NCBI GenBank assembly: GCA_020746995.1
Contig: JAGPXD010000007.1
Coordinates: 1,364,001-1,428,000 of the forward strand
Length of the DNA: 64,000 nt
Origin: Plectosphaerella cucumerina
Taxonomy: Eukaryota; Ascomycota; Sordariomycetes; Glomerellales; Plectosphaerellaceae
Direction of reading: 5' to 3'
The notes under the pieces were generated by a model, which saw only the letters and a program-made list of their open reading frames with translations, was not told the origin of the DNA and did no database searches. Numbering within the stretch: the stretch's first letter is position 1; every line of letters starts with the position of its first letter. The position numbers were made by a program, and so were the translations under genes. Below, piece by piece: positions 1 to 12,700 of the stretch.

Positions 1-3000
1 ATGGAGGGGTTGGCTTTCCAGGCCCGGTGCATAAACTTTTTACTGCATCCGGGAGAGGAGAAAGCAACCCCGGGAAAGCACTGCACAACCTGCATGGGAA
101 AACGGAGGAAATACCAGGAAACAAATGCCGAGGAGATTGTCCGGGAAAAGGTCGGAGGGCGAGGGCGGGCGGGCGGGAAAGCCGCACATGTGTCTTTTTT
201 TTCTGCTATTTTTGATGCCAGGATATGGGTTCACGTCTGCATCGGTTTGGGTCTTTTTTTCCGGCTAATCCTCTACTTTTCACGGGGCTTGCGCTGCATT
301 GGCTTTGGTGTCTTCTTGTCTTTCTTTCCATCACTATCTAGGCATCAGGGGGAGGTTGGCGGATGAGTATGAGTATGAGAGAGGGGGGGAAATAGAAAGT
401 GGCTCAACAGCACAGACATTGAGTTTCAATCGATTTGAGTCGCTGCATTGTGTACGGTATTTGAGATGTGATTGAGACCGTTGAGGTGGCGGGAAGGGCC
501 AGCAGCGGGCGCCTTGGGGAGCGAGTACCTGGCGAATGTGCCGTGTTCACTATTCAAGAAAGGGCAGGGCAGACGGGACGGGAAGCGCAGGTTAGAGCCT
601 GCTAGGGACGGGCGATCTGGGGTAGCTTGGCCCGCAGTATACTGTTGCGGGCGTCATCGGGTTGCCTGAGCGGCCCGGGTTGGGATTTGCGTTTTAGTGA
701 ACTGGAGTCCGCTGCATGATGACCAGCTCTCGTACGTATGGGGTGCTAAGGGGTGGGAGGGGCGTGCAGATCATACTTTGACAGTTATGATGGGGACCGG
801 CCTTTTCTTCCCCTTGGAGGGCGTGCTGACGCTGCTGCTGTCTTGGGGCGCCGCCCGCTGTCTGCAGAGGGTTGACGGGCGCCCTGTTCTACGCTGCCAC
901 CTTAGCTGAGCAAGCCTCTCAGCTCGTTTTTGCCTGCGTGCCTGCGTGCCTGCGAAACCTTCCCATGTGTGTGTGGCCCTGTCAAGATTCCGAGGGTGGG
1001 TGAAATGTGTGTGGTGGGCTTTCCGATAGAGGGCGGGGGGAGGAGAGAGTCGCGAGGTGCCCGAGACAATGCCAAGCGCTATGGAGCCCGATGGGCAGTG
1101 CGGTTTCGAGCCGCAGAGGCGCGCAAGCTGGTGCTGCTGCTGTGGCAGCACAGTGGGCTTTCCTGGACTCGCGGCACTTTCCAAGCTTGGGTGGGTGCCG
1201 GGGCTAAGCAAAAAGTCACAGAGCGAGACTGGGACGGGACGGGGCCCGGGGCTGGGACTGGGCTTGGGCCGTGGCATGCAGCTCGCTCGGGACGTGCAAG
1301 TTCGTTCTTTGGGTTTGATTGACGCGGTGCTTTTGGAATCCACGGGCCCCAATGGCCCCAATGGTCCCCTCCCCTCCCCTCCGTGGCGGCAGTGGGCGAG
1401 GCTGCCGGGCGATCGGGGGGGGGGGGGGGGGGGGGGGGGGCGGTCCCACCGTGTCTGTGTCTGTCGGGTGGTCTCGTCCGCAGCGGTCCAGCGCAGTGCC
1501 GGCCGGCGAGAGCCAAGCCATGTTTCTTCCCGCCTGGGCTGGCCGTAACGGCGGCCGGGCCTCGCCCTCCTCCTCCCCCTCTGCCACCCCGTCCGAGCTG
1601 CGTTTTGGCCGGAGTGCCGGCCCCTGGTTGAGGCTCCGCCGTCTGTGTGTTTGTCGCGCCTCGCGAGGAAAAGCAGAGTCGTGAAAAAAGTTTAAGCACA
1701 AAGTCGGCGACCCGAGCAGCGGCGTCAGCGGATCCTCCAACCCCTGGCCCAGCGGACGACGAGGCGAGGGTGCTTGGGTGGGCGATAGGGTTGAGATCCT
1801 CGACGTCAGCACGTCCTTGGTGAATCGCCCGTGGCGCCTTTCGGTCACTTTCCAATTTGTTCGGAGCGCGCTCCGGGCTCGGTTGGCCGGCTTGTGATGT
1901 CTCTGTCTCGGTGGATGGTGGTCGATAATCCGGGCCTCGATGGGCTTTGAATGCCTGGGGGTCTGAGAAGGGACGAGATGCAATTCGTCCAGTCGCGAGG
2001 CCACCAAAAAGATAGTTCAGACGAAAGGCATTGGCGATTTGAGATTGACACCCCTGGGGTTGATCGTCTTGTTGACCCCCTTCGTCTTTGAACCCTCCCA
2101 TAGCCCTGATCCCCTCCAAGCTGGGGGGACCCCTCGACAGAGGCGCAACGCCAAGGCTGCGTGCGTGCTGGGAAACGGCTGGCCAGCACCTGTGCCGTGA
2201 CGTTCCAACGCGCGACATCTGGCGCCCGCGAGGGGGTGACATTGATCGACGGATTGCCAAAGCCGTGGCGCGCCCCCCAGAAGCAGCAGCCCAGGGTGTC
2301 CCCGGGGAGAGAGTGATGTGTTTGGGGAGATCTCGTACGCTCAACGTCCGCCACCCTCCCACCTCCATCAACGACCCCTGGCTCGCATCCATTCTGGGAG
2401 CTCTCCGGGGTTTGACCTCGACGCATGCCTGCTGCCAGACAGGAAAAATAGACACACCGTCAAAGAGGCTGTCGCCGCGGACCCATGAAACAGATGAGCT
2501 TGCATGCAGCATGTGCTGGGCTTGGGAAGAGGGGGGCGATGCAGGTTTGTTGGGTTTGGTCGGTCGCTCTCAAAGGGCAGCCACCGTGCGTTGCTCTTGG
2601 AATAGAAGCTCGATGTCCAAGCTTTCGTGTCCCCGGGGCGATGTGGTAGGTCGTGGTCGGTCCTTCGAGTGGAGGAGGGCTGGGGGAGGCATGGAGGCAT
2701 CAAAGGCTGGGCTGGCAGCCTCGAGGTCGGTCGGTTGTCTAGTTCTGGTCAGATCAGATCATCGGGGGCGGCGTCGACGAGGGGTTCACCTCGAGTCGCA
2801 CGGCAGGCGGTGCCCGCACCGTTGCATTTCCTTGGTGGTCGGTGAGCCCCCCCCATCCCCATGCCTGGTTGGCCGATGGGATGGGATGAGATGGGCGGAT
2901 GGTGTGCTGGTGACAGGCGCTGGGGTGGGGTGGTAGCCGGCCTTCTAGAAGGTTGGTGGAAGGTTGGTCTGCTGCCAGTGTGCAGTGGTTGATGCAGGTT

Positions 3001-4094
3001 GGTTGCGGGCGGTCGGTCGGTGTTCGCCGACGCAGCAAAGCAAACACCAACCAGGTCAGGTGCACGTGGCCTGTGCACGATAGCCAGCCACAGCGTCTGC
3101 CAGTGGCTGCCAGTGGCTCGAGACGCCCGCAAGCAGCCCTGGACCTTGAGACTGACCGCCTGTCAAGCCGTGTCAGTGCGGCGCCAGCGTCCGGCCCAGC
3201 GACCGAATTGTTAGCGCTGTCGCTGTTTCCAGTACACACACGACTTTGCCTCGTGGCGATGGACTTCAATTCGAGATACTTACCAAAGACGTCAATGTCG
3301 AGATGTTGGTTCGCCGAAATAGGGGCATGATGCTTATCGTTCGCGGTGCAGGCCACTGACGTCAAATCATTGTTCTCCATGTGACCCCAGGCAGGCACCC
3401 ACGCAGCGAGGGAAGGCGCAGTCCTTGGCTCCTTCCGCCCCGCGCCTGACGTGACTTCCCATCATCTCGACATCCCGTCCATCCCAGCTGCTGCAACCCC
3501 ATCACCAACATTGACCGCGACGCCCTGCACCTTCAGCCCTTCACATCACCAGCGCCCGCTACGACTACCGCCGCCTCAATCACATCTCGACCAGGGCGCC
3601 CCCCGGACGCTCCCATGCCCCCGGAACCTTCGAACCTTCCATGAACCTTCTTCCCATTGTTCTCTGCAGGTACCCAGCCTGGGCGTTCTATTGTCGTCTG
3701 CTTCCGTCTAGCCTCGCCGCACGCCTACGACCCCAACCCCAGATCCTCCAGCCCCGTGAGCCATCGCGTCAGTCTCATTCGGGAAGGTCGGTAGCTTCTT
3801 GAAGCCTTCTGTCCTGGCCCGTGCCGTTACCTCCGCGCCGCGTCCGTCGTGCTCGTGGCATTTCGCGACATCTTGCTTGGTCGTCACACCAACAACACCA
3901 TCACCTTCGCCATCTCCGCGCGCACACTATTCGAACCCATACTCAACACTAATCGCACCCTTCTCTGAAGCCGTTGAACCCCTCCATCTTCTCCGACCAA
4001 GCCGCCGTCACCGACCTCCAACTGACGCCGTCGTTGAACCCGGCTCCTGGGTCAACCTCGAGACCCAATCCTTGCTTGAGGTGCCGAACAGACA
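1..4094. other. Gene-free stretch upstream of the F-box/LRR gene
   Basis: About 4.1 kb with no coding region I can support. Open frames are present on both strands, the longest being a 477-codon frame on the minus strand at 1079-2512. They have arginine/proline/serine-rich random composition, overlap one another in several frames, and match no family I recognise. The stretch contains a 26-base G run (1415-1440) and short tandem words around 3095-3120. The last 650 bases (about 3440-4094) are C/T-rich, like the leader and promoter of a fungal gene, and probably belong to the gene starting at 4095. A long non-coding RNA or a long 5' leader is possible but unproven. Confidence 0.6.
1415..1440. 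repeat. Mononucleotide G26 tract
   Basis: Uninterrupted run of 26 G on the plus strand, seen directly. Such a run is prone to slippage and can form quadruplex structures; its exact length in an assembly is unreliable. Confidence 0.9.
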
Positions 4095-6679
4095 ATGACC
4101 GGTCTGCCATCCTACGAGGATGCCACCAGCCGTCTCGACTGGCTCGAGCTTGTAGCCCCATACGTCCAGGTCAGAGACTTGGGCCGTCTCTGCTCCGTCA
4201 ATCGCCGCTTCTACAGAGTATTCGCCCCGCGCCTGTGGAACGATCCGCTGCCGACGGTACGCACTCTGGGCCTCCAACAAAGCAACGGTGAGCATGACAT
4301 GGCCCCCCGGCCCATCCACGACGATGCCTTTCTCCCCGCCCCCCAAAACGCCCCCGGCAAGTTTTCTTTGTCCTCGAAATCCTTCCATGCATCTTCCAGA
4401 AGGATGCTTGACGCCTCTTTCCCCCAGGGCTGACCGGATTACTAGACCTCGATTGGTACCTCCACTTCATCTTCAAGCGTGCGACTTGGGTGCGCCCCTC
4501 GACCCTCGCTCTGGTCACTACCCTGGACTTTCGCGACTTTGCCAAGGAAAACACTGTCTTCTGGTCCGATGACCACCAACGCTCCATCCCCGGGTCGTTC
4601 AAGCGACTTCCCGCGCTATTCCCCAAACTACGCTGCGTCCTGCTGGACGGGCACACCGAAGCCGACCCTATCGCACTGGCCGTTGCCCACGCGGCTACCC
4701 CGCCCTCGGACGCTTCGAGCGCACGGCACCATCGCCCATTGATGCTTAGCATCCCGCAAACGGAGGCTTTGCTCCCGACGACGTTTTTCACCTCTGATTA
4801 TGTCAGGGACCTTGTTTATCTTGACGTCTCGCGACTCCCAGGCTCGCTACAGTCGTTGGTCGCTGCCGTCCACGGCACAAACCACTTGCCCCATCTCAAG
4901 ATCCTCAGGATCAGCGGCCGGGAGCTGAATGACGCTACTGCCGAGACACTCTTCTCCGTCTTCCGGGGCAAGCTGTGGAGCATCGACCTGTCCGACAACC
5001 TCCTGACAGACGCCATCGTCCCCACCTTTGCATCGCAATGCTTCTTGTCTCCTCCACTGCGCGGCGCGGGAAGCTTCTACGAGGAGGGAAGGCTGCTGCG
5101 GCCCGATAACTTCGGGGGGACTTGGTACGGCCCATTCCAAGTCATCGAAGAGTCGCGATGGAGTGCCGACTTCAGCCACCCGGAGCGCTATTTCGCCGAC
5201 ACGCCCGCCTATTCCGCCGAGCTATCCCGTGCCGTCCCCCAAGAACACGAAGTTGTGCGCGCGGATGGCCGTGGTAGCCTCAAGCGCGACACGGTCGATC
5301 AAATCAAAATCATGATCGCCGGCGACAAGGATCACGCACCCCCCAGCGCCGACGATGTGCCGCATCTTGACGTCTGCTGTTCGCCCGTCGGCATCACCCA
5401 CCTTGACCTCACTGGCAATCGAATCTCCGCAGTCGGGCTCGAGCGTCTGGTTCGAACCACCCCGGGGCAATTGGAGCAGCTGTCCTACGACGAGCCTGTC
5501 TTCAAGCAGGCTGGCACACCCTTGCCACCGGCGTGGCATCGTGAGACAAGCCTGCACGGCATGGTCGGGTCTGCACACGTCTTCCGGCCCGTCTTCTCTT
5601 CAAACCTCCGAGTTCTGCGCATACACCATTCCCTCGTCACCGGTATCCTGACGCTCGAAACGCCGGGTCTTTCTACAATGGCGCGGCTGTGGATTGCCGA
5701 GACAGCAATCCGCGACGGATGCGATATGGCCTACCCAGAGACCTTTGAGCCCGACATGAACCCGCGCATCACGTCGTTGACTCTGATGAAGGTCCCCCGC
5801 CGCTCTGCCGGGCCTTTGACAGCCAAGCTGATCCGCTTCCTCAGAATGGCTGCTGCCCAAGAGCAGGCTATCAATGGCGCCGGAATGGGATCGACCTCTC
5901 GACGGAGTCCGGTTGTGCTCCGTGGGCTCCGTCACCTACGTCTGGAATTCGAGGCGGACCCCATTGAGGATCCTGCAGGTTGGTCCAACGCCGACGATCT
6001 CGACGCTGAGGACCTTCTCAACATGGACGACGGTGAAGGCTTCAGCTTCTTCCAGGACGAGAACAAACCCAGGTCACAACCCAATTCTGACGTAAAGCCC
6101 GACCTTCCCCCACGTCGGGCGGCCGCTGGAGCTCCGGTGCCCGGCCTTGTCCCCGGACCAGAGACTCTGGGCCATGACCCCCACCGCCCCGCAGATCCCG
6201 TCTCCCCCGCCTCGGTCCGACTGAGGCATGCTCCGTTCACCGAGACGAGCGGAGAGCACGTCGATCAGGTCGTTGAGTGGAACGGCGTGACCTCAAAGGT
6301 CAAGGTCTGGATAGGTCCGGGGGTCCCGGGGCCCCATCCCGCCGTCAACGCCTACATGCAGGCACTCAGCAATCCGGCCTTTCGGGATCATCGCGTCGGC
6401 CCTGCGATGCCTGCACACCAGAAGGCGGGCGTTCCCATGGGTCAGCTGCTCTTCTACGCTGCATGGGACTCGATGATCATGCCCACCCAGCTGATGAAGC
6501 CGGGCCGCGCGGACCTGCACAAGATGGGCGACGTGATCGAGGCGCTGCGAGCATTCCGCACCGCAGAGAGGGCCAAGTTCGAGGCCAAGCAGACGCCTCA
6601 CGACTTTTGGGAGGGCAAGCTAGAGGTGGTCTCTCAGCAGAGCATGGCACACTATCGCTCGTCTCAATATTGGAGATGA
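4095..6679 (+). CDS. F-box-like, leucine-rich-repeat-like protein
   Basis: Two exons, 4095-4287 and 4428-6679, give 814 aa. The 140-nt intron has a GTGAGC donor and a CCCCCAG acceptor, and the split glycine codon keeps phase. The N-terminus (residues about 10-50: WLELVAPYVQVRDLGRLCSV... followed by RLWNDP) resembles the F-box-like segment of fungal LRR proteins. Downstream are scattered leucine-rich motifs (LWSIDLSDNLLTDAIV; ITHLDLTGNRISAVGLERL) typical of irregular LRR solenoids. There is no signal peptide, so a cytosolic or nuclear role as a substrate receptor for an SCF ubiquitin ligase is the usual family inference. The ATG at 4095 has a good context (gacaATGacc) and precedes the F-box. 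The substrate is unknown; the F-box assignment is weaker than the LRR assignment. Confidence 0.85.
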
Positions 6680-8307
6680 GCCTCCTCAGCAACTGCGCCC
6701 ACTGCTCAGCCCAGTGTGACCATCCCTTCAGCAATGCTGAAACTCCACAATGACGTTTCCTGTGGCGAGTCGCGATGGCCTCGCGTTCACGACGCGCCAA
6801 GCTCGACAGTACATGCGTCATGTTTCTCCTCGCCTGACGAACTCATGCGAGTGATGAGGGCCAGAGGGCGGGCCAGAGAGCCCAGAAACGCAGCTGATGA
6901 TCGCCCGTGTCTCGCTGATCGAGCAGACGTGCCGTATGCCGGCTGCTCTCAAAGGGGCAGCCCGGCTTGGCTGTTGGCCGCCGGAGCTAGGCCCCAAGGT
7001 CTCCAAGGAGAGCCATGTTCTGGGCTCATTTCGGCCTCCTCGTGGCCCGCTCGAGAGGCCACCCCTTGAAGGTTCGTGGCCTGGGCCGCACTTGTGCACG
7101 CAGCAACCGAACGGCTACCGTCTCGGCCTGAGCCCCTGAGCCCCTGTCTCGGTCGCCTTGGGGTTGGTTTGCAGCATCTCGCATGCACGATGGCCAGGCC
7201 TTGCCTCGTTTCTCTTTCTCCAGGGCCAGGTATGCTTTCTTTACCCCCCATCATCGCCCTCTCGCTTCCGCTGGTTCCTTGTGTCTGCTGCAGGGGTTGC
7301 GCAAGTATCGACGGTCGGATGCCAGAGCGACAGAGCTGTCTCACGATCGGAACACGGAAAGAGGCAAAAGAAAAGAATGCCCCATACCAGCCAAGGTCCG
7401 GCTGCCTCTGCTCGTCAAGTAGTCGGCGACCCATCCTTGTCGACCTCCACGTGGAATCGATGCACGTAAGCAAATTCGACACACCCAGGCCCTTGCCCAG
7501 TCGTGTGTCTCGCGCACCCATTCTCCGCAAGTCGGGGAGGGGCGTCGATGACTTGACCTGGCTGCCCAGTCGCCTTCTTAGCACGGCCGGCCCTATCTCC
7601 AGCCAGACGCATGTCTCAACCAAACGGGTATCGTGAGAAGGGTTCACGGCGCCGCCCAGCATTTGGCACCCCCAAATTCGCACTCCCTGAGTCAGCTCTT
7701 GTCTAACAGACACGCCTCCCCCCCGTCTAACCTCGACATTGTTGGCGCATTGATGGGGAGCGGGAACCAGCGTTTTTCGGGGATTTGACAGGTCGCACGA
7801 GAAGGCCCTTGCTTCCCGCCGGCGGCCGCGAGTCGGGACTTATTGAAATACATCGGCCGCGGCTAGTGGATGTGGGAAAGTCGCGTCTGGTTCATGGCAT
7901 TTCGCGTTCGCGATCCTTCGTGATCTGGCCTGCTGCCCGCCTGTCCGTGCCCCTGTCCCTGGCCCCCTGTCGGCGAGTGCATTTGCAATGGACCCGGGGA
8001 TCTCGACTCCGATCGGATGATCGACGGGATGCAGGAACAGTCGGAGGGCTGGTATGAGGGGACAGACGGGGGACCCTGATCGCCTCCCGCACCAACACCT
8101 GGTCATTCCTCATCATCCAGTTTGCCCCCCCTACATGGTCAAATTCAACCGACGGCTCTTGAGGGATTTGCATCCTGGACAGTTCGCATATGCGGTGCGA
8201 GGCACGAAGTCTGCTTTTTCCTAGCGACCTGCATACTGGGGGCCACGATCGACGGAGAGACCCGCCGGGCAGCCTCAGCTGGGAGGACCCGCCTGCAGCC
8301 TGCTCTA

Positions 8308-8342
8308 CGCCCGTAGGCGTACTACGGAGTGCACTACGGGCG
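8308..8342. repeat. Nested inverted repeat
   Basis: CGCCCGTAG (8308-8316) is matched by its reverse complement CTACGGGCG (8334-8342), separated by 17 bases. A second, overlapping hairpin has TACGCC (8306-8311) and GGCGTA (8316-8321) around a 4-base loop. It could be a remnant of a small mobile element or a protein-binding palindrome; function unknown. Confidence 0.7.
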
Positions 8343-8523
8343 AGATCACCAGGTCGGGCTGATCTCCGTCCGTAAGTGGGCTTTCCGCTCCGCGAGGCAT
8401 GCTGTGGCAGCGAGGCGAGGCCGGCCGACAAGCCCGCCTCCAACTATGCCGAGTCAGTCCACCTCGTAAACCGCCCTGGAATGCGCGGAGCTGATCCCGG
8501 AGGCGCCGCTTCGCCGCTTGAGC

Positions 8524-8560
8524 CCGAGGCGACATCTAGTGTCCGAGACGATATCTAGTG
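8524..8560. repeat. Short imperfect tandem duplication
   Basis: CCGAGGCGACATCTAGTG (8524-8541) is followed at a 19-base period by CCGAGACGATATCTAGTG (8543-8560). The two mismatches are both G:C to A:T transitions. Seen directly; too short to assign to a mobile element. Confidence 0.75.
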
Positions 8561-9031
8561 CTTCGCCGGTTCGCCCCCGTTGGACTATGCTCGAATGGTG
8601 CCCACCTGCGCTATACGGGCCGGAGCGGATGGAGATGCATAAGCTTTAAGGTATGTGGTCGACAGTCCTGCGGCTGCAGCTGCGCTTCGGAGAGGGGCCC
8701 GCCGCCCTCTGAGGGTATTCCCGCCTAGCGGACTGGAGCAGGGGGGGGGGCGACGCGACGGACTGCACCCCGCCGAGGCACATGCCGGCCGCACCATCCG
8801 GTCGGTGCCGCTAAGGTACGGAGCCAGCGCCGAGGGCGAGAATGAATGGCGGGCAGCCGAATCCAGCTCGGGAAACGGCGGTGCTATCCCCAAAGAGGCC
8901 GTCACCCTCCGGGGTGCATAGTTGTTCGCTCGCCCCTGCATGAGCTCTCTTAGCGGGTGATCTATCAGAGGGAACGGGCATGTAGGGATGGGGAATGGGA
9001 GAGGTGGGAGAACTGGTGGCCGATGCCGCTG

Positions 9032-9045
9032 GCGCGCGCGCGCGC
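9032..9045. repeat. (GC)7 dinucleotide tract
   Basis: Alternating GC run, self-complementary and of a kind able to adopt Z-DNA. It lies in the gene-free region downstream of the NLR gene. Confidence 0.85.
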
Positions 9046-9738
9046 CACGGAGACGTGTCATGGATTTTCTGTCAGTTCTCGCAAAAGTGGTTTTGCCCTC
9101 CCGGCAACGACCCTATAGCGCGGAAGGGGGCTGCTTACATTTGACTTGAGTGCGCACACACACCACACACACGCCACGATCAACTGACCCCCGGAGGTGT
9201 TGGAACCTCACCAGGGCTGTCATCGAGATCTGAGAGAGTGGCATCTTTCGGTCAGTAGTTTGGACATGGCGGTTTCATCGGCTTTTCGAGTCGGCACCTG
9301 GTAGTTGATGGTGTGTTGGTTTATTGGGAAAGTGGCCTGAGGTGAGGGGCTGGAGGGCATTCGCGTTTCCTGCCGGCTGTCTGGTGAGTAGGGATGGTTG
9401 AGTCTGTTGGCTGGCTAGTGACCTGAGTCGGATGATATTTTCTGGCGGGATGGGAAGATGGAGGGCTTGTTGGTGTGGGACGTCGATCATGACTTGGTTG
9501 GAGGTCGGTCAGGTGTGGCAGAGACATGCAGGGTGAGATGGGGAAGGTAGGTAATGATTTGTGATGGACTGATAGGTGGCATGGATGTTGGTGCTCTTCG
9601 TCAGACCACTCCGGCATGTGTATGGGAATGGGATGGATTTGGGCTGGTGCAGTCAAACGAACAGTGTGAGAGTCACTCTTCTTTCTGACAAGGTCTGTTG
9701 AAATCATAACGTAGATACGGTAAGGGGGATATAAGTGC

Positions 9739-12700
9739 CTAAGCATTCTCAACCTCGCTCTTGTTAGGTACCCATGGGATTTGAAGGAACACATGCAAAT
9801 AGTAACACATCTTGGGGAACTGAACAAGGGCTGTCGCAAACATCCCACTTCTTTCGGCGGCCCGCAACAACCCTTCTCTGGCTGTGATCAACTCACCATT
9901 AACTTCCACTGTTGCTTCTTGATCGGCCCCGTGCCGCAGATATAGATCCAATGTGACCAGCATATTTTTCCACATGAAAACGATATGTCTCGAGATGCAA
10001 ACTCTCTCGAGGCAAAGCGTCCAAGGCGTAACACCGGCATTCTCATCGACCGGGCCGTTCGGATTCGCCCCACGCGAGATTAGTGCTTGTAAGAGCTTCA
10101 CAAGCTCTTGAAGGTAGGGCCTTTTGCTGTATATGGGGTTATCTTTCGTAGTGGACAGAAACTGTCCATGGAACCTGTGACTGATCAGGCAAAGAAGCCT
10201 CTGCAGTGTTCTCTGGGTTGTTTGAGGTCGTTCATTCAAGAGAACGGCAGCGCATCCGAACCAGCCATGGAGCACGGCCAGGTCGAGAAACTCCGTGGCT
10301 GTTTTTAATGGGTCAATCAACCTCCAGATGGAGGAGTTTTGGTGTCCTGAGTCACCAGAACCCATGACGCGGTTGTCAGGTGCCTCTGTTCTCGAGGGCC
10401 ATTCGTCGAATGTAACCTGGAATAGCTTCAGGACAGAGTGGCTGACATGGGTTTCCGCGTCCGCGTCGATCACGGAGGCAAGTTTGCAGAGCGGGGGATT
10501 TTTGGAACCGGCGGTACTTGGATAGTCGAGGTCGGATTTGATTCGCCTTATCAGTCCAAGAAACCAGGCGACGTCGCTGGAAATTCTGTCCAAACGATGT
10601 GTGGACGATATTCCGACAAGATCCCGGATCATTTGACGCTTGAGAAATTGACTGGCGGTGAGATGAATGAAGTGAACCAAATAGCCCCGTTGCCCAGAGG
10701 ATTGGAGCAGCCCCCTTGTTCTGGTCATGAGTCGGCGATTGAGACGTTCCAACTTCAACCGTTTCGTGTCCTTGGACATATCATCCCGGCGTTCTGCTGT
10801 GACGGCCTGGATCTTCTTCTGTAGTGTCTGGCCAAGGGATTCTTGTGCAAAGAATAGAGGAAGAATCTCAACATCCACTGGTGAGTACTGCTGTGTGGAA
10901 ACCAAGTCGAAAAGTTGGAAAGCTTCGACAAGGTGTTTGCGATCAATGCTCCGCAGCATGTGCATGTATAGGCCCTTTGGCCCGCCGATTCTTGGGGGCA
11001 GAGCATCGAGTTTTTTTCTGAGCTCCTCAGGTGTATCTCCGTCTTGAAAACCTCTGATGACGCTGTCGACCACCAGCTGCACCCAGAGAAAGACACCGTC
11101 TGCGTTGATTGTGATTGAACTCACCAGTCTCTCGCGTTCCGTTGCTGGAAGGCTTATTGCGTCCTGCTCAAGTCGTCGTTCGCAATATTGCTTGATGGCA
11201 GGCTGGGTATGATCTTGAACCCTGACTCGCGGTAGTTCGTAGAAGCTGACTTCGAAAGCAGACAGCTCGCGGCAAGCAACGCAGATCTTGATGTTTTTGT
11301 AGACCTTGCAGTCGGTGATGAAATTTGCAAGTTGGTTGTGGCCGTCGGTAATCCAAGCGTTAATGCCCCATCCCTCATCGTCATTCTGTCCGTCGTAGAG
11401 AAGATCTAGTTGATCCTGGTTGTAGTCGTCGGACTTTTCATGCATTCGAAACTCGTCCAGGCCGTCGATGAGCAGGAAGACGTGGAGACCGGGGGCTTTC
11501 TGCAGCAGGGCTTTGAAGGCTTCGTTCAGCGAAGTCCATGTCGTCAGATACTCGGGGTCCAAAGTGGCGTCGCCAGAAAATAGGTCAGGATAGGCGAAGG
11601 GGATCAAGTCTTTCCGAGAAGTGAGGATCTGATGGAGAACACTTCGCATCATGCCTTCTCTGGAGGATGCCATCTTGCCGCCCTCTTCCGAGAAGAAATA
11701 TGCTGCTTTTGTAATTGGCTGGGCACCAGCCCACTGGCCAAGGCTCTGGTCGACTTCCGAATGCTCGTGGATGTACCGCATCAGGGTGGATTTTCCGGAA
11801 CCAGCCTTGCCACTGACCCAGAAGATGGGCTCGCTGGGTTCGGCGACCCAGTACCAGAACGCTGGAGGTGGATCTTTGAGGTCGATCAGCCAGTCGCAGG
11901 TGTATTTTTCTGCTTTAGTGATTCGATCTCGCCGAGTGTTCATGACTCTGTACCAAAGTGCTTTGAGAATATCTACTCAGATGGTAATGTGTGAGTCTTC
12001 GCTTGCCGGTGGTTGAGGAATAAACCAACGTGTACTACTAACCTTTCTTCATCTTCTCAAAATCTTCCTCACGCACTGAAAGGACACAAGTCAGTCGCAG
12101 CCACCGGAGGTTTCAAAAGAAATGGCATGTAATCGCTTGGATCGCAGCTCTCTGCAATTCGATAACGACACGATCCAGCATCATTCCATAGCAACTTCTA
12201 CAACAATACGGAGAAAGATCAAGCAATTGAAGTAGACATACTTTGACTTTGATTCTCGCAAACATGAAGAATGTGCCCCAAAATACGGCTGTACCCCGTG
12301 TTTCGTGCAGAGAACTTCGCCATTTCCCTATGGTCAGCGTGGATTGCCCCACGCATGACGTTGAAGCCCTCGTAAGAGGCTGAAGATTCAGGGACTATCT
12401 GCGATGAGAGAACAAATTAGTATCGAAAGATGGTAACATGAAAGCGGCTTGAAGCTGGGACAACTTACCAGGCCGATGGGCGTGGTTGGAAGCTCTTCTC
12501 TGAGACAAACAATCCTCATCAAATTCGAGACTGTGGTCCACTCATCCAGTTGATTGTTGAGAATATCAGAGTCTGGCTGTAGCACATCGAGCAGCTGCTC
12601 ATTTGGCCGACGGAAAGCCCATTTGGCGACTTTACAAGCAAGGTCTGCGTAGGCTTCCAAGCCGCTACCGCGATGGGGGGTTCCCATGAAGATGACGCCG

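Larger units (their letters stand above)
6680..9738. other. Gene-free stretch between the LRR and NLR genes
   Basis: About 3.1 kb without supportable genes. Open frames such as 6949-7713 (minus) and 7892-8443 (minus) lack recognisable motifs and splice logic. The middle part (8.1-9.0 kb) holds small inverted and tandem repeats, a G10 run at 8741-8750, a (GC)7 tract at 9032-9045 and a CA-rich run near 9154-9176. From about 9200 the sequence is the 3' flank of the NLR gene on the minus strand. Confidence 0.6.

Noticed and set aside
1079..2512. 477-codon minus-strand frame in the first gene-free region
   Set aside because: Low-information Pro/Arg/Ser composition, overlapped by several other long frames in GC-rich DNA, crosses the G26 tract as poly-Pro, and shows no family motif or splice structure.
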